DNA of 64,000 nt from Micromonospora sp. CB01531 (GCF_001905095.1 NZ_LWLS01000064.1:44459-108458), one strand, 5' to 3'; numbered from the stretch's first letter, positions 1-10,469 are shown. Translations and numbers: made by a program. Notes: a model not told the origin generated them from the sequence alone.

Positions 1-29
1 CACTCGTTTCAAACAAGGAGCCACTCCGC

Positions 30-590
30 GTGACCGTTCAGCCCATCCGTCTGTTCGGGGATCCGGTGCTGCGCACGCCGGCCGACCGGGTCGTCGACTT
101 CGACGCCGAGCTGCGCAAGCTGATCGCCGACCTGACCGACACGATGCGCGAGCAGAACGGTGCCGGCCTGGCCGCGCCGCAGCTCGGGGTGGGCCTGCGG
201 GTGTTCACCTTCGACGTCGACGACGTCCTCGGGCACCTGGTGAACCCGGTGCTGGAGTTTCCCGACGAGGAGGAGCAGGACGGCCCGGAGGGCTGCCTGT
301 CCATCCCCGGGCTCTACTTCGACACGAAGCGCCGGCAGAACGTCATCGCCAAGGGCTTCAACGGCTACGGGGATCCGCTGCAGATCGTCGGCACCGGCCT
401 GATGGCCCGGTGTGTGCAGCACGAGACCGACCACCTCGACGGGGTGCTCTTCGTCGACCGCCTCGACCCGGCCGGCCGGAAGGCGGCCATGAAGGCGATC
501 CGCCAGGCCGAGTGGTATGACGCGGGTGCCCCGCCGACCGTCAAGCTCAGCCCGCACGCCGCCGGCAACCCGTTCGGCCTCGGGCGGTGA
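30..590 (+). CDS. def: Peptide deformylase
   Basis: Metalloenzyme that removes the N-formyl group from nascent proteins in the cytoplasm. The three family motifs are visible: GAGLAAPQ at residues 44-51, EGCLS at 87-91 (Cys is a metal ligand) and HETDH at 131-135 (HExxH metal site). 186 residues is normal for the family. The GTG start is preceded by AAGGAG at 15-20. The stop lies four bases before the fmt start, so the two genes, which add and remove the same formyl group, are very likely one operon. Confidence 0.97.
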   Translation: MTVQPIRLFGDPVLRTPADRVVDFDAELRKLIADLTDTMREQNGAGLAAPQLGVGLRVFTFDVDDVLGHLVNPVLEFPDEEEQDGPEGCLSIPGLYFDTKRRQNVIAKGFNGYGDPLQIVGTGLMARCVQHETDHLDGVLFVDRLDPAGRKAAMKAIRQAEWYDAGAPPTVKLSPHAAGNPFGLGR

Positions 591-594
591 CCGG

Positions 595-1521
595 GTGCGT
601 CTGATCTTCGCCGGCACGCCGGCCGTCGCCGTTCCCGCCCTGGACGCCGTCGCCGCGTCCCGTCACGAGCTGCTGGCCGTGGTGACCCGTCCCGACGCGC
701 CCGCCGGCCGTGGCCGCGGCCTGGTCCGCTCGCCGGTCGGCGCCTGGGCCGACGCGCACGGCGTCGAGGTGCTCACCCCGGCGAAGCCGCGCGAGCCCGA
801 GTTCCTGGACCGGCTCCGCGAACTGGCCCCGGACTGCGTGCCGGTGGTCGCGTACGGGGCGCTGGTGCCGCCGGTGGCGCTGGAGATCCCCCGGCACGGC
901 TGGATCAACCTGCACTTCTCGCTGCTCCCCGCCTGGCGGGGCGCGGCCCCCGTACAGCACGCGGTGCTGCACGGCGACGAGGTGACCGGCGCCAGCGTGT
1001 TCCAGTTGGAGGCGGGGCTGGACACCGGCCCGGTGTACGGCACGCTTACCGACGAGATCCGCCCCACCGACACCTCCGGGGATCTGCTGGAGCGGCTCGC
1101 CCACACGGGCGCGGGTCTGCTGGTGGCCGTCCTCGACGCGCTCGAGGACGGGACCGCCCGGGCCGAGCCGCAGCCCGCCGATGGGGTGTCCCTCGCGCCG
1201 AAGCTGACTGTCGAGGACGCTCGGATCCGCTGGGCCGACCCGGCGTTCGCCGTGGACCGGCGGATCCGCGCCTGCACCCCGGCCCCCGGCCCGTGGACGA
1301 CCTTCCGCGGCGACCGGGTGAAGCTCGGCCCGGTCACCCCGGTGGCCGGTGGCCCGGAGCTGAAGCCCGGCGAACTGCTGGTCGAGAAGTCCCGCGTGTT
1401 GGCCGGCACGGCCACCGTCCCGGTGCGGCTCGATGAGGTGCGGGCGGCCGGCAAGAAGGCCATGTCGGCGAGCGACTGGGCGCGCGGTGCCCGGGTCGTC
1501 GCCGGCGAGGAGTTCGCGTGA
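595..1521 (+). CDS. fmt: Methionyl-tRNA formyltransferase
   Basis: Transfers a formyl group from 10-formyl-THF to Met-tRNAi. The N-terminal formyltransferase fold opens with MRLIFAGTP, and the family motif [11 protein letters not shown] is at residues 109-119, just after the catalytic N-x-H pair (N105, H107). The C-terminal third matches the OB-fold tRNA-binding part. The GTG at 595 was chosen because RLIFAGTP is the true N-terminus of the family; longer in-frame starts would run back into def. 308 residues is normal. The stop overlaps the next start (GTGA). Confidence 0.96.
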   Translation: MRLIFAGTPAVAVPALDAVAASRHELLAVVTRPDAPAGRGRGLVRSPVGAWADAHGVEVLTPAKPREPEFLDRLRELAPDCVPVVAYGALVPPVALEIPRHGWINLHFSLLPAWRGAAPVQHAVLHGDEVTGASVFQLEAGLDTGPVYGTLTDEIRPTDTSGDLLERLAHTGAGLLVAVLDALEDGTARAEPQPADGVSLAPKLTVEDARIRWADPAFAVDRRIRACTPAPGPWTTFRGDRVKLGPVTPVAGGPELKPGELLVEKSRVLAGTATVPVRLDEVRAAGKKAMSASDWARGARVVAGEEFA

Positions 1522-3110
1522 CGGGGCCGTCCGAGCCCCGGGACGAGCGCTTCTCCGCCGGCGGTCCGCGGTACGCGTCCGACGACGCCGGCCGCTCCGG
1601 CGGTGGGCGCGGCGCGGGGCGGTACGCCGGTCCCGAGCGCTCCCGAGAGGGCCGCCGGCCCGTCGGCGGGGAGCGGGCCGAGCGCCCGGCCCGGCCGGGG
1701 GAGCGGTCGCCTCGTGAGGGGCGCTTCGGCGCCGGTCGCCGGCCCGGCCGGCCAGCCGTCGACCTGCCGCGGCACGTGGCGTACCAGGCGATCGCGGCGG
1801 TGCACCGGGACGACGCGTACGCCAACCTGGTGCTGCCGGCCATGCTGCGCGACGAGGGGATGGCCGGCCGGGACGCCGCCTTCGCCACCGAGTTGACCTA
1901 CGGCACGCTGCGGCACACCGGCACCCTGGACGCGATCATCACCGACGCCGCCGGCCGGGACGTGCAGCGGATCGACCCGCCGGTGCGGGACGCGCTGCGG
2001 CTCGGGGCGTACCAGCTGCTGCACACCCGGGTCCCGGCGCACGCGGCGGTCTCCTCGACCGTGGACCTGGTCCGGGCGGTCGGCCCGGGTGCCACCGGCT
2101 TCGCCAACGCGGTGCTCCGTGAGGTGGCCACCCGCGACCTCGACGGCTGGGTGGCGAAGCTCGCCCCGTCGGAGCAGACCGACCCGATCGGGCACCTGGC
2201 ACTGGCGTACAGCCATCCGCAGTGGATCGTCCGGGCCTTCGCCGAGGCGCTCGGCGGTGATCTGGGTGAGACGAGGCGGCTGCTCATCGAGGACAACGAG
2301 CGTCCCCCTGTGCACCTGTGCGCCCGGCCCGGCCTGATCGATCCGATCGAGCTGGCCGACGAGGTCGGCGGGGCGCCGGGTGCCTTCTCGCCGTACGCCG
2401 TCTATCTGCCCGGCGGTGCGCCGGGGGAGCTGCCGGCCGTGGCCGAGGGACGCGCCCACGTCCAGGACGAGGGCTCCCAGCTGGTGGCGAACGCCCTGGC
2501 GGTCGCGCCGCTGGACGGCCCGGACGGCCGCTGGCTGGACCTGTGCGCCGGGCCCGGCGGCAAGGCCGGCCTGCTCGGCGCCCTCGCCGCGCAGCGCGGC
2601 GCCCGGCTCACCGCGGTCGAGGTGGCCGAGCACCGGGCGCGGCTGGTCGCGCAGGCCACCCGGGGCCTGCCGGTGAACGTGCTGAACACCGACGGGCGGA
2701 CGGTCGGCTCGGATCCGAAGCTGCCCGAGGACCACTTCGACCGGGTGCTGGTCGACGCCCCGTGCACCGGGCTCGGTTCGCTGCGCCGGCGACCCGAGTC
2801 CCGCTGGCGCCGGCAGCCGTCCGACCTGCCGCCGCTGACCCGCCTGCAGCGGGAACTGCTCACCGCGGCGCTGCGCGCGGTCCGTCCAGGCGGGCTGGTC
2901 GCGTACGTGACCTGCTCGCCGCACATCGTGGAGACCCACGTGACGGTGACCGAGGCGTCCCGCCGGGCGGGGTTCCCGGTCGACTTCGTCGACGCCCGGC
3001 CGCTGCTGCCGGCGGGTATGCCGGGGCTCGGGGACGGGCCGACCGTGCAGCTGTGGCCGCAGCGGCACGGCACCGACGCGATGTTCCTGGCGGTGCTGCG
3101 GCGGGGTTGA
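1518..3110 (+). CDS. rsmB: 16S rRNA m5C967 methyltransferase (RsmB/Sun) with low-complexity N-terminal tail
   Basis: SAM-dependent RNA cytosine-5 methyltransferase. The first 75-80 residues are a disordered Arg/Gly/Pro/Ser tail. A NusB-like RNA-binding domain follows, then the Rossmann methyltransferase domain with [10 protein letters not shown] at 340-349. The two family cysteines are seen: C416 in DAPCTGLG and C466 in TCSPH. At 530 residues it is longer than E. coli RsmB, mostly because of the tail. The start overlaps the fmt stop, so it is translationally coupled. Confidence 0.93.
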   Translation: MTGPSEPRDERFSAGGPRYASDDAGRSGGGRGAGRYAGPERSREGRRPVGGERAERPARPGERSPREGRFGAGRRPGRPAVDLPRHVAYQAIAAVHRDDAYANLVLPAMLRDEGMAGRDAAFATELTYGTLRHTGTLDAIITDAAGRDVQRIDPPVRDALRLGAYQLLHTRVPAHAAVSSTVDLVRAVGPGATGFANAVLREVATRDLDGWVAKLAPSEQTDPIGHLALAYSHPQWIVRAFAEALGGDLGETRRLLIEDNERPPVHLCARPGLIDPIELADEVGGAPGAFSPYAVYLPGGAPGELPAVAEGRAHVQDEGSQLVANALAVAPLDGPDGRWLDLCAGPGGKAGLLGALAAQRGARLTAVEVAEHRARLVAQATRGLPVNVLNTDGRTVGSDPKLPEDHFDRVLVDAPCTGLGSLRRRPESRWRRQPSDLPPLTRLQRELLTAALRAVRPGGLVAYVTCSPHIVETHVTVTEASRRAGFPVDFVDARPLLPAGMPGLGDGPTVQLWPQRHGTDAMFLAVLRRG

Positions 3111-3164
3111 GCAGCCACGTCTGGTGCCGCCTGGAGCAGGCCCTGACCGACCTCTGCCCCGTGC

Positions 3165-3196
3165 CTGCCACCCGCAGGGCCGCTGCGGCCCGGCAG
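3165..3196 (+). terminator. Candidate terminator hairpin after rsmB
   Basis: GC-rich hairpin about 55 bases after the rsmB stop. Outer arms CTGCC/GGCAG enclose a 6-bp inner stem (GGGCCG/CGGCCC) with a CTG loop. There is no T-tract, so the call rests on position and stem strength only. Confidence 0.4.
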
Positions 3197-3262
3197 CTGT
3201 TGGCTGCTGGACCGGCGCGGTGCCACCCGCCGGCTGCCCGGTCGCGTGTCTCTTTTGCGCGC

Positions 3263-3346
3263 TACGAACTTGATGACGTGAACGATTCAGGGCGGTGTGA
3301 CGCGGGCTGGCGGCTGACGTGAGTCATCTGCGTCATCAAGTTCGTA
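3263..3346. repeat. 84-bp element bounded by a perfect 16-bp inverted repeat
   Basis: The arms are 3263-3278 and 3331-3346, exact reverse complements of each other (TACGAACTTGATGACG). They lie inside the 597-base gene-free stretch 3111-3707. The inner part repeats GACGTGA-like pieces. It could be a MITE or REP-like insertion, or a structured RNA. No ORF of note is present. The rest of the gap holds only the rsmB hairpin and the putative promoter region of the aminopeptidase gene. Confidence 0.6.
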
Positions 3347-3707
3347 CGCACGGCGAAGCCATCTGGCCGTGCCGGGCGGCAGTTCCTTGACGGGCTCTGG
3401 GAGCTGATGTCGTCAACGGCTCAGCCGGTTCGTCAGGTGGGGTGCCGGACGTGGCCTGGCCGGTGAGTCGTTGTGATGTCAGCGCCAAAGGCGGACTGCG
3501 GTTGTCGTCCGTCGGCGCGGGCCCCCACCCGCCGCGCGGGGGTGGGGCATCCCGGCTGGGGGAGTGGGCATGCGGGATGTGACACCCCGTTGACTATCTG
3601 ATCGACACATGTAACTGTTCCGATCACCGGTCCGTCGACGCTGAGGGTCGCACCGGAGCCCACGCGTCGCGCCCACCCCGCCCCGCCGACCCCCACGAGG
3701 AGTCCAC

Positions 3708-5459
3708 ATGAGACGCCGCACCCCGACCGCGGGCCTCACGCTCGCCCTCTTCGCCGCCGTGACGGCGACCCTGGCCGGTGCCCCCGCCTCCGCCGCCCCC
3801 GCGCCGGTGGCCGCTGCGCCGATGGCCGCCGCGCCGGCCCTCGCCCTCGCCGCGCCGGACATCTCGGTGACCAACGTGCAGGCCCACCTCACCCAGTTCA
3901 ACACCATCGCCACCAGCAACGGGGGCAACCGGCGGGCCGGCTCGGCCGGCTACACCGCCTCGGTCGGCTACGTGAAGGGCAAGCTCCAGGCCGCCGGCTA
4001 CACCGTCACCGAGCAGACCTGCACCACCTGCACCTACCCCGGCAGCAACCTGATCGCCGAGTGGCCGCAGGGCCCCACCGACCAGGTGGTCATGTTCGGC
4101 GCCCACCTGGACGGCGTCTCCGCCGGCCCGGGGATCAACGACAACGGCTCCGGCTCGGCGACCCTGCTGGAGAACGCGCTGGTGCTCGCCGCGCAGAACC
4201 CGACCATGACCAAGCGGGTCCGGTTCGCCTGGTGGAACGGCGAGGAGCAGGGCCTGCAGGGCTCGAAGCACTACGTCAACCAGTTGACCACCACCCAGCG
4301 GGGCTACATCAAGGGCTACTACAACTTCGACATGGTCGCCTCGCCCAACGGCGGCTACTTCATCAACCGGGTCACCTCCACCACGGCCGCCCCGCTGAAG
4401 GCGTACTGGGACTCGCTCAACCTCCAGCCGGAGGAGAACACCGAGGGGCAGGGCCGGTCCGACGACTACTCGTTCGCCAACGCCGGCATCCCCACCTCCG
4501 GCTACGCGGCGGGCGCCAGCTACACCAAGACCGCGGCGCAGGCCAGCAAGTGGGGCGGCACCGCGGGGGCGGCGTACGACGGCTGCTACCACCGCTCCTG
4601 CGACACCACGAGCAACATCAACGCGACCATCCTCAACCGCGCCGCGGACGGGGTCGCGTACGCGATCTGGCAGCTCGCGGTCGGCGGCACCCCGACCAAC
4701 GACTTCTCCGTCGCGGTGAGCCCGACCTCGGGCAGCGTGGCCCGGGGCGGTACCACCACCGCGACCGTCAGCACCGCCACCACCAGCGGCGGCGCCCAGA
4801 CGGTCGGCCTCTCCGCCACCGGCGCACCGAGCGGGGTCACCGTCTCGTTCAGCCCGTCCTCGGTGACCTCGGGCGGCTCGGCCACGATGACGGTCTCCGC
4901 CTCGTCGACCGCCGCCACCGGCACCTGGACCATCACGGTGACCGGCACCGGCTCGGTCACCCACAGCGCCAGCTACACCCTCACCGTGACCGGCACCGGC
5001 GGCTGCGCCGGCGGGCAGCTCATCGGCAACAGCAGCTTCGAGTCGGGCACCACCCCGTGGACCGCCAGCTCGGGCGTGATCACCAGCTCGTCGAGCCAGC
5101 CGGCGCGCACCGGGTCGTACAAGGCGTGGCTGGACGGGTACGGCACCAGCCACACCGACACGCTCTCGCAGTCGGTGACCCTCCCGACCGGCTGCGCCAG
5201 CTACACGCTGGCCTTCTGGCTGCACATCGACACCGCCGAGACCACCACGACCACGGCGTACGACAAGCTGACCGTGCAGGTCGGCACGACCACGCTGGCG
5301 ACGTACTCGAACCTGAACGCCGCCGGCGGCTACCAGCAGCGGACTTTCAACCTGGCCGGGTACGCCGGGCAGACGGTGACGCTGAAGTGGACCGGCGTGG
5401 AGGATGCCTCCCTGCAGACCAGCTTCGTCGTGGACGACGTGACGCTGCAGGTCGGCTGA
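3708..5459 (+). CDS. Secreted M28 zinc aminopeptidase, Streptomyces griseus aminopeptidase type
   Basis: Secreted di-zinc leucine-type aminopeptidase. Residues 1-29 form a signal peptide (Arg-rich start, hydrophobic core, ASA). A short Ala/Pro propeptide follows, and the mature enzyme probably starts at APDIS (residue 49). Zinc ligands H133, D145, E180, D208 and H295 and the catalytic E179 are all present. Their spacing equals that of the S. griseus enzyme (H85, D97, E132, D160, H247, E131) with a constant offset of 48. After about residue 330 come a Ser/Thr-rich Ig-like segment and a C-terminal beta-sandwich of about 150 residues (NSSFESG...[10 protein letters not shown]), likely a substrate- or wall-binding module. 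SD GAGGAG precedes the ATG. Confidence 0.93.
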   Translation: MRRRTPTAGLTLALFAAVTATLAGAPASAAPAPVAAAPMAAAPALALAAPDISVTNVQAHLTQFNTIATSNGGNRRAGSAGYTASVGYVKGKLQAAGYTVTEQTCTTCTYPGSNLIAEWPQGPTDQVVMFGAHLDGVSAGPGINDNGSGSATLLENALVLAAQNPTMTKRVRFAWWNGEEQGLQGSKHYVNQLTTTQRGYIKGYYNFDMVASPNGGYFINRVTSTTAAPLKAYWDSLNLQPEENTEGQGRSDDYSFANAGIPTSGYAAGASYTKTAAQASKWGGTAGAAYDGCYHRSCDTTSNINATILNRAADGVAYAIWQLAVGGTPTNDFSVAVSPTSGSVARGGTTTATVSTATTSGGAQTVGLSATGAPSGVTVSFSPSSVTSGGSATMTVSASSTAATGTWTITVTGTGSVTHSASYTLTVTGTGGCAGGQLIGNSSFESGTTPWTASSGVITSSSSQPARTGSYKAWLDGYGTSHTDTLSQSVTLPTGCASYTLAFWLHIDTAETTTTTAYDKLTVQVGTTTLATYSNLNAAGGYQQRTFNLAGYAGQTVTLKWTGVEDASLQTSFVVDDVTLQVG

Positions 5460-5468
5460 CCGGTCGAC

Positions 5469-5500
5469 GGGGCGGGACCGACCGGGGTCGGCCCCGCCCC
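5469..5500. terminator. Bidirectional terminator between convergent genes
   Basis: Strong GC hairpin: GGGGCGGG/CCCGCCCC outer pairing and CCGACC/GGTCGG inner pairing with a GG loop. It sits in the 48-base gap between the convergent aminopeptidase and lipoprotein genes, so it can serve both strands. There is no T-run. Confidence 0.6.
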
Positions 5501-5507
5501 GCGCGGC

Positions 5508-6398
5508 TCACCGGACCGGCAGGGCCTTGCTGCCGGCGCCCTTCAGCGATTTCGTCAGCGTGCGGTCCGACACCCAGAGGAAGCACTGCACGCCCCGGTC
5601 GCCGTTCGTCCACTCCTCCTCGAAGGGGTGGTAGATGATCGTGCCGGACCGGTACCGCATGTCGCTGTTGTTCGGCACCTTGACGTACTTCGCGATCAGC
5701 CCCTGGCACGCCTTGTGCGCCCGCAGCGAGGTGCGCTCGAACTCGGCGTACGTGATGTCGGGGAACTGGTAGACCCCGACGAACTCGGCGTGGTGCTTGG
5801 CCGTGCAGGCGACCGGCTGCATCTGCTCGATGTCGTCCTTCTTGAGCTTCGGGTTGTAGCAGCCGAGGGTCAGCGGGGATCCCGGCGCCAGGGCGCCGCG
5901 CAGGCTGGCGGAGCGGGCGGTCACGCTGCGGTCGTCCAGGCTGGTCACCTCGGAGAGGTCGCAGCGGAACCAGCGGGACCCGCCGGCCCAGGCCGGCGGC
6001 GACGGGAAGACGACGGAGAGTTGCAGCCGTCCCGACCGCCAGTCGGCCCCGACCACCTTGCTGACCCGCCCGTCACACTCCGCGTGCGCGGTCCGCATCC
6101 CGGTGGACCCGGCGCGTGGGGGTGCCCCCCGGTCGGCGTCCGGGCCGGTCAGCGTGCCCACGTGCAGCGTCTCGCCGCGGTGCGACGCGGTGCAGTCGAC
6201 CGGGTTGTAGCCGCTGAGGTAGCCGATGTCCTGGATCGTGGGATGGCAGACCCCGGCCTCCGGCACGAAGGCCTTGGCCGCCGGAACGGCGGGCCAGTCG
6301 TCGGTCAGGTCCCGGTCCACCCCCGCCGGCGCGCCGCATCCGGCGAGCGCCAGTGCCACCGTCATGCCGACGGCGAGCGCCGTCCCCCATCGCCGCAT
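5508..6398 (-). CDS. Septum formation family lipoprotein
   Basis: Predicted lipoprotein of 296 residues. MRRWGTALAVGM is followed by a hydrophobic stretch ending in LALAGC, a lipobox with Cys at about residue 21. The mature part has paired Cys-rich segments such as CHPTIQDIGYL...VDC and LGCYNPKL...VAC followed by H(R/H)xE, as in the actinobacterial Septum_form family (PF13845). Exact role unknown; the family name comes from an association with septation. The ATG at 6398 is chosen because it gives the clean signal peptide; longer in-frame starts add an Arg-rich region before it. Confidence 0.75.
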   Translation of the reverse strand: MRRWGTALAVGMTVALALAGCGAPAGVDRDLTDDWPAVPAAKAFVPEAGVCHPTIQDIGYLSGYNPVDCTASHRGETLHVGTLTGPDADRGAPPRAGSTGMRTAHAECDGRVSKVVGADWRSGRLQLSVVFPSPPAWAGGSRWFRCDLSEVTSLDDRSVTARSASLRGALAPGSPLTLGCYNPKLKKDDIEQMQPVACTAKHHAEFVGVYQFPDITYAEFERTSLRAHKACQGLIAKYVKVPNNSDMRYRSGTIIYHPFEEEWTNGDRGVQCFLWVSDRTLTKSLKGAGSKALPVR

Positions 6399-6432
6399 CG
6401 CGCACCGACCTCCCCGTCGCCGACCGCCTGCT

Positions 6433-6483
6433 TCGACCGTTTCCGGCTCGGCGCGCGCCGCGCCGCGACCCCGGAACGGTCGA
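6433..6483. promoter_or_regulatory. Inverted repeat upstream of the lipoprotein gene
   Basis: Arms 6433-6446 and 6471-6483 (TCGACCGTTTCCGG and its complement with one T bulged) lie 35-85 bases upstream of the lipoprotein start, in the 333-base divergent region 6399-6731. It may be a leader hairpin or a regulator site. The rest of this gap holds the rpe promoter region, with no other element that can be named. Confidence 0.35.
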
Positions 6484-6731
6484 CTGCCACGGCGGTGCAG
6501 CATACGGCACCGGCGCTCAGCTCACGGGGAATCCCTCCGGGCCGGCAGTCGTGACCGTCCCTGTTGGAGTGTTGCCGGCTTCCGGTCGTTCGGCCAGTGG
6601 CGGATGGCTTTCGTGCCAAGTTCCCGCATTCGACGCGTTGGTGCCGCACCAGGGGTCACGGCTGGATCACAGCGTGTCTCCGTCGGTGCCGCGCTGCGAA
6701 CGGCGGGTGACCGCGTTCGTACACTGGCCCC

Positions 6732-7412
6732 GTGACCGTACCGCCGCCGATCGTCGCGCCCAGCATCCTGGCCGCCGATTTCGCCCGCCTCGCCGACGAG
6801 GTCCGCGCCGTCGAGCACGCCGCCGACTGGTTGCACGTGGACGTGATGGACAACCACTTCGTGCCGAACCTGACCATCGGGCTGCCGGTGGTGCAGAGCC
6901 TGCGCGCGGTGACCGAGCTGCCCTTCGACGTGCACCTGATGATCGAGGACCCGCGCCGCTGGGCCCCCGGGTACGCCGACGCCGGCGCGTACAACGTCAC
7001 CTTCCACGCCGAGGCGTGCGACGACCCGGTGGCGCTGGCCAAGGACCTCCGCTCGGCCGGCGCGAAGGCGGGGCTGGCCATCGACCGGGACACCCCGATC
7101 GAGCCGTACCTGGAGCTGCTGCCCAGCTTCGACACGTTGCTGATCATGACGATCAAGGCCGGCTTCGGCGGCCAGCGGTTCATCCCGCAACTGCTCGACA
7201 AGGTGCGCACCGCCCGGCAGCACGTCGACAGCGGCCACCTGGAGCTGCGGATCGAGGTCGACGGCGGGATCGCCGCCGACACCATCGAGCAGGCCGCCGC
7301 GGCGGGTGCCGACGCCTTCGTCGCGGGCACCGCGGTCTACGGCGCCGACGATCCCGCGGAGGCGGTACGCCGCCTGCGCGCCCTGGCGGAACGCGCGGTC
7401 CCCGGGGCCTGA
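6732..7412 (+). CDS. rpe: Ribulose-phosphate 3-epimerase
   Basis: Interconverts ribulose-5-P and xylulose-5-P in the pentose phosphate pathway. TIM-barrel signatures are in order: [12 protein letters not shown] at the N-terminus, [35 protein letters not shown] and EVDGGI (catalytic Asp in HVDVMD and EVDGG). 226 residues is normal. The GTG start is only a few bases after TACACT, a possible -10, so the transcript may have little leader. Confidence 0.96.
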   Translation: MTVPPPIVAPSILAADFARLADEVRAVEHAADWLHVDVMDNHFVPNLTIGLPVVQSLRAVTELPFDVHLMIEDPRRWAPGYADAGAYNVTFHAEACDDPVALAKDLRSAGAKAGLAIDRDTPIEPYLELLPSFDTLLIMTIKAGFGGQRFIPQLLDKVRTARQHVDSGHLELRIEVDGGIAADTIEQAAAAGADAFVAGTAVYGADDPAEAVRRLRALAERAVPGA

Positions 7413-7413
7413 C

Positions 7414-8370
7414 GTGGACCCGGCCGGCGAGCGACCCGACGTCATCCTGGTCGTCGACGACGACGAGGACATCGCCCGTTTCGTCGAATTCAACCTGCGC
7501 CTGCACGGTTTCGAGGTGCTGCACGCCAGCGACGGCCAGGAGGCCCTGGACGTCATCGAGCAGCAGCGGCCGGACCTGGCCGTGGTGGATCTCATGATGC
7601 CCCGGATCGACGGCCTGGAGCTGACCCGGCGGCTACGCGCCGACCCGATGACCTCGGCCCTCCCGGTGATCATGCTGACCGCCAAGGGAATGACCTCCGA
7701 CAAGGTCAACGGCCTCAGCGCGGGCGCCGACGACTACCTGGTCAAACCCTTCGACACCGCTGAACTGGTCGCCCGGGTGAGCTCCACGCTGCGCCGCAAC
7801 AAGGAGTTCCGCGAGGTCTCCCCGCTGACCGGGCTGCCCGGCAACAGCCGGATCCGGCGGGAGATCAGCGACCGGGTGCGCAACGGCGCCGACTACGCCG
7901 TCGGGTACATCGACATCGACCGGTTCAAGAGCGTCAACGACCGGTACGGCTTCGTCCGCGGCGACGAGTTCATCTCGGCGCTGGCCCGCAGCCTGCACCG
8001 GGCGGTGGTGTCGATCGGCCTGCCGCCGGCCTTCCTCGGCCACGTCGGCGGTGACGACTTCGTCATCGTCTGCACCCCCGAGCAGGTCCGCCCGCTGACC
8101 TTCCGGGCGGTGGAGGACTTCGAGAAGGGCGCCGACGCCCTCTACGACCCGATCGACCGGGAGCGCGGCTTCGTCGAGCTGAAGGACCGGCGGGGCAACA
8201 TCCGCCGGGCCGCCCTGGTCACCCTCTCCATCGGCGTCTCCCTCTCCGATCCCGGGAAGCGCTTCACCAACCCCCTGGAGGCGATCGCCGTCGCCTCGGA
8301 GATGAAGACGGTCGCCAAGAGCCAACCCGGGTCGTACGTCGCGGTCGACCGCAGGCGCGGCGTTACGTGA
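7414..8370 (+). CDS. Response regulator with C-terminal GGDEF-like domain
   Basis: 318 residues. Residues 8-130 are a receiver domain: acidic DDDED near residue 15, phosphoacceptor D59 in VVDLMMP, and the conserved Lys in YLVKPFD. Residues 145-310 are a GGDEF-type domain (SPLTGLPGNSRI, DIDRFKSVNDRYGF). The signature reads GGDDF at 212-216, not GGDEF, and there is no RxxD inhibitory site before it. It may make c-di-GMP weakly or may be only a sensor or scaffold. No cognate histidine kinase lies beside it. It starts one base after the rpe stop. Confidence 0.85.
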   Translation: MDPAGERPDVILVVDDDEDIARFVEFNLRLHGFEVLHASDGQEALDVIEQQRPDLAVVDLMMPRIDGLELTRRLRADPMTSALPVIMLTAKGMTSDKVNGLSAGADDYLVKPFDTAELVARVSSTLRRNKEFREVSPLTGLPGNSRIRREISDRVRNGADYAVGYIDIDRFKSVNDRYGFVRGDEFISALARSLHRAVVSIGLPPAFLGHVGGDDFVIVCTPEQVRPLTFRAVEDFEKGADALYDPIDRERGFVELKDRRGNIRRAALVTLSIGVSLSDPGKRFTNPLEAIAVASEMKTVAKSQPGSYVAVDRRRGVT

Positions 8371-8458
8371 TCGTGCGGTCTTCCCTGTGAGGTACCTCGC
8401 CTATGTGGCGCGGCCCCCCACCCGCCGTGTAAGACTTCCGATGTACCCACCACGCGCT

Positions 8459-8626
8459 GGCGGGGCTCGGTGAAATTCCGAACCGGCGGTGATCCACGGT
8501 CCGACCGTGGTAAGCCCGCGACCCGGACGGCTCTGCCGCCCGGTGGACCTGGTGAGAATCCGGGGCCGACGGTTGGGGCGCGGCTCGTCCGCCCCCAGAC
8601 AGTCCGGATGGGAGACAGCGCGCGGG
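8459..8626 (+). ncRNA. FMN riboswitch (RFN element)
   Basis: Conserved RFN landmarks are readable in order: GGCGGGGCTCGGTGAAATTCC at the 5' end, ACCGGCGGTGATCC, a variable stem, GGTGAGAATCCGGGGCCGAC, then GTCCGGATGGGAGACAGC near the 3' end. It lies about 160 bases upstream of ribD and should lower rib operon expression when FMN is high. The expression platform (8627-8789) is GC-rich; no T-tract terminator is evident, so Rho-dependent or translational control is possible. Confidence 0.95.
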
Positions 8627-8789
8627 ACGGGGAGGCCCCTGCCGGCCGCTGACACCTTCAGCCGGCGCGTGGGCTTCCCGGGGTCGGCGCTGCCGTCCCC
8701 GGATCCTCGCCGCCGCCTGTCCGCGGCATCCGTGCCGACTCCCAGCCCCGCCCGCGCGCGACCGGCGAGCGAGAGGGCAGGGGCAGGCG

Positions 8790-9851
8790 ATGGCGAGCGT
8801 CTCCGTCGACGAGGCGATGCGTCGTGCGATCGTGCTGGCCGCCCGCGGTCTCGGCACCACCAGCCCCAACCCGGTCGTCGGCTGCGTGCTCCTCGACGCG
8901 GACGGCGAGATCGTCGGCGAGGGATTCCACGCGTACGCGGGCGGCCCGCACGCCGAGATCGTCGCCCTCGCCCAGGCCGGCACGCGGGCCCGCGGCGGCA
9001 CCGCCGTGGTCACCCTGGAACCCTGCGACCACACCGGCCGCACCGGCCCGTGCAGCCACGCGCTCATCGCCGCCGGGGTCGCCCGGGTGGTGGTCGCCGT
9101 CCCGGACCCCAACCCGGTCGCCTCCGGCGGCGCGGCCAGCCTGCGCGCCGCCGGGATCCAGGTCGAGATGAGGGTACGCGCAGAGGAGGCCGAGGCCGGC
9201 AACGTCGCCTGGCTCACCTCGATGCGCCGCGGCTGGCCCTACCTGATCTGGAAGTACGCCGCCACGTTGGACGGGCGCTCGGCGGCGGCCGACGGCACCA
9301 GCATGTGGATCACCTCCGAGGCGGCCCGGATCGACGTTCACGCGCTGCGCGGCACCGTCGACGCGGTGATCGCCGGAGTGGGCACCGTGCTCGCCGACGA
9401 CCCCCGGCTCACCGCCCGCAACCTGCGCGACGGCACCCTCGCCATCCGGCAGCCGCTGCGCGTGGTGGTGGACAGCTCGGGGCGTACCCCGGCCGACTCC
9501 CGGGTCCGCGACGGCGCCGCCCGGACCTGGATCGCCACCGCCGCGGAGGTCGGGGCCGGCCCGGACGGCCGGGTCGACCTGCCGGCGCTGCTCGCCGAGC
9601 TGCACCACCGCGGCGTGCGGGCCGCCCTGCTGGAGGGCGGTCCACGGCTGGCCGGCGCGTTCCTCGCCGCCGGCCTGGTCGACAAGGTCGTCGGGTACGT
9701 CGCGCCGAAGCTGCTCGGCGCCGGGCCGACCGCGTTGCTCGACGCGGGCGTGACGACCATCGCCGACGCCATCGATCTGGAGATCACCGACGTTACGCAG
9801 GTCGGCCCCGACCTGCGGATCACCGCGCTGCCCCGAAAGAGGGAGGGCTGA
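8790..9851 (+). CDS. ribD: Bifunctional pyrimidine deaminase/reductase, riboflavin pathway
   Basis: Catalyses the deamination and reduction steps that follow GTP cyclohydrolase II. The N-terminal cytidine-deaminase-type zinc domain has HAEIVAL and EPCDHTGRTGPC (His, Cys, Cys ligands). The C-terminal reductase domain starts near WPYLIWKYAATLDGRSA. 353 residues is normal. It is the first gene after the FMN riboswitch and head of ribD-ribE-ribM-ribBA-ribH. The stop abuts the ribE start. Confidence 0.96.
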   Translation: MASVSVDEAMRRAIVLAARGLGTTSPNPVVGCVLLDADGEIVGEGFHAYAGGPHAEIVALAQAGTRARGGTAVVTLEPCDHTGRTGPCSHALIAAGVARVVVAVPDPNPVASGGAASLRAAGIQVEMRVRAEEAEAGNVAWLTSMRRGWPYLIWKYAATLDGRSAAADGTSMWITSEAARIDVHALRGTVDAVIAGVGTVLADDPRLTARNLRDGTLAIRQPLRVVVDSSGRTPADSRVRDGAARTWIATAAEVGAGPDGRVDLPALLAELHHRGVRAALLEGGPRLAGAFLAAGLVDKVVGYVAPKLLGAGPTALLDAGVTTIADAIDLEITDVTQVGPDLRITALPRKREG

Positions 9852-10469
9852 ATGTTCACCGGCATCGTCGAGGAGCTGGGTGAGGTGGTCCGGACCACCG
9901 AGACCGGGGGCGACTCCGCACTGGTCGCCATCCGTGGCCCGCTGGTCACCTCGGACGCCCGGCACGGCGACTCCATCGCCGTCAACGGCGTCTGTCTGAC
10001 CGTGGTCGACGTCGACGGCGGCGTCTTCACCGCCGACGTGATGGGGGAGACCCTGCGGCGCACCGCGCTCGGCGCGTTGCGCCCGGGCGACCCGGTCAAC
10101 CTGGAGCGGGCCGCCGCGCTCGGCAGCCGGCTCGGCGGACACCTGGTGCAGGGGCACGTCGACGGGGTGGGCGAGATCGTCTCCCGGGAGCCGGCCGCCC
10201 AGTGGGAGACGGTCCGCTTCCGGCTCCCCGCCGCGCTCTCCCAGTACGTGGTGGAGAAGGGCTCGATCACCGTCGACGGGGTCTCGCTGACCGTCGCCGA
10301 CGTCGGTGAGGACTGGTTCGCGGTCGGGCTGATCCCCACCACCCTCAAACTCACCACGCTCGGCGCCAAGGGGCCTGGCGACCCGGTGAACCTCGAGGTG
10401 GACGTGCTGGCCAAGTACGTCGAGCGGCTGCTCGCCGGTGGCGCGCCCGGCCCGGGCGGTGACCGCTGA
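9852..10469 (+). CDS. ribE: Riboflavin synthase alpha subunit
   Basis: Dismutates two 6,7-dimethyl-8-ribityllumazine to riboflavin plus pyrimidinedione. It shows the typical internal duplication: [12 protein letters not shown] with NGVCLTV in the first half, and HVDGVGEI with VDGVSLTV in the second, about 97 residues apart. 205 residues is normal. It overlaps the next start by one base (TGATG). Confidence 0.96.
   Translation: MFTGIVEELGEVVRTTETGGDSALVAIRGPLVTSDARHGDSIAVNGVCLTVVDVDGGVFTADVMGETLRRTALGALRPGDPVNLERAAALGSRLGGHLVQGHVDGVGEIVSREPAAQWETVRFRLPAALSQYVVEKGSITVDGVSLTVADVGEDWFAVGLIPTTLKLTTLGAKGPGDPVNLEVDVLAKYVERLLAGGAPGPGGDR

Noticed and set aside
663..3068. 801-codon minus-strand open frame opposite fmt and rsmB
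   Set aside because: Arg/Pro/Gly-rich translation without motifs; the plus-strand genes carry all family signatures.
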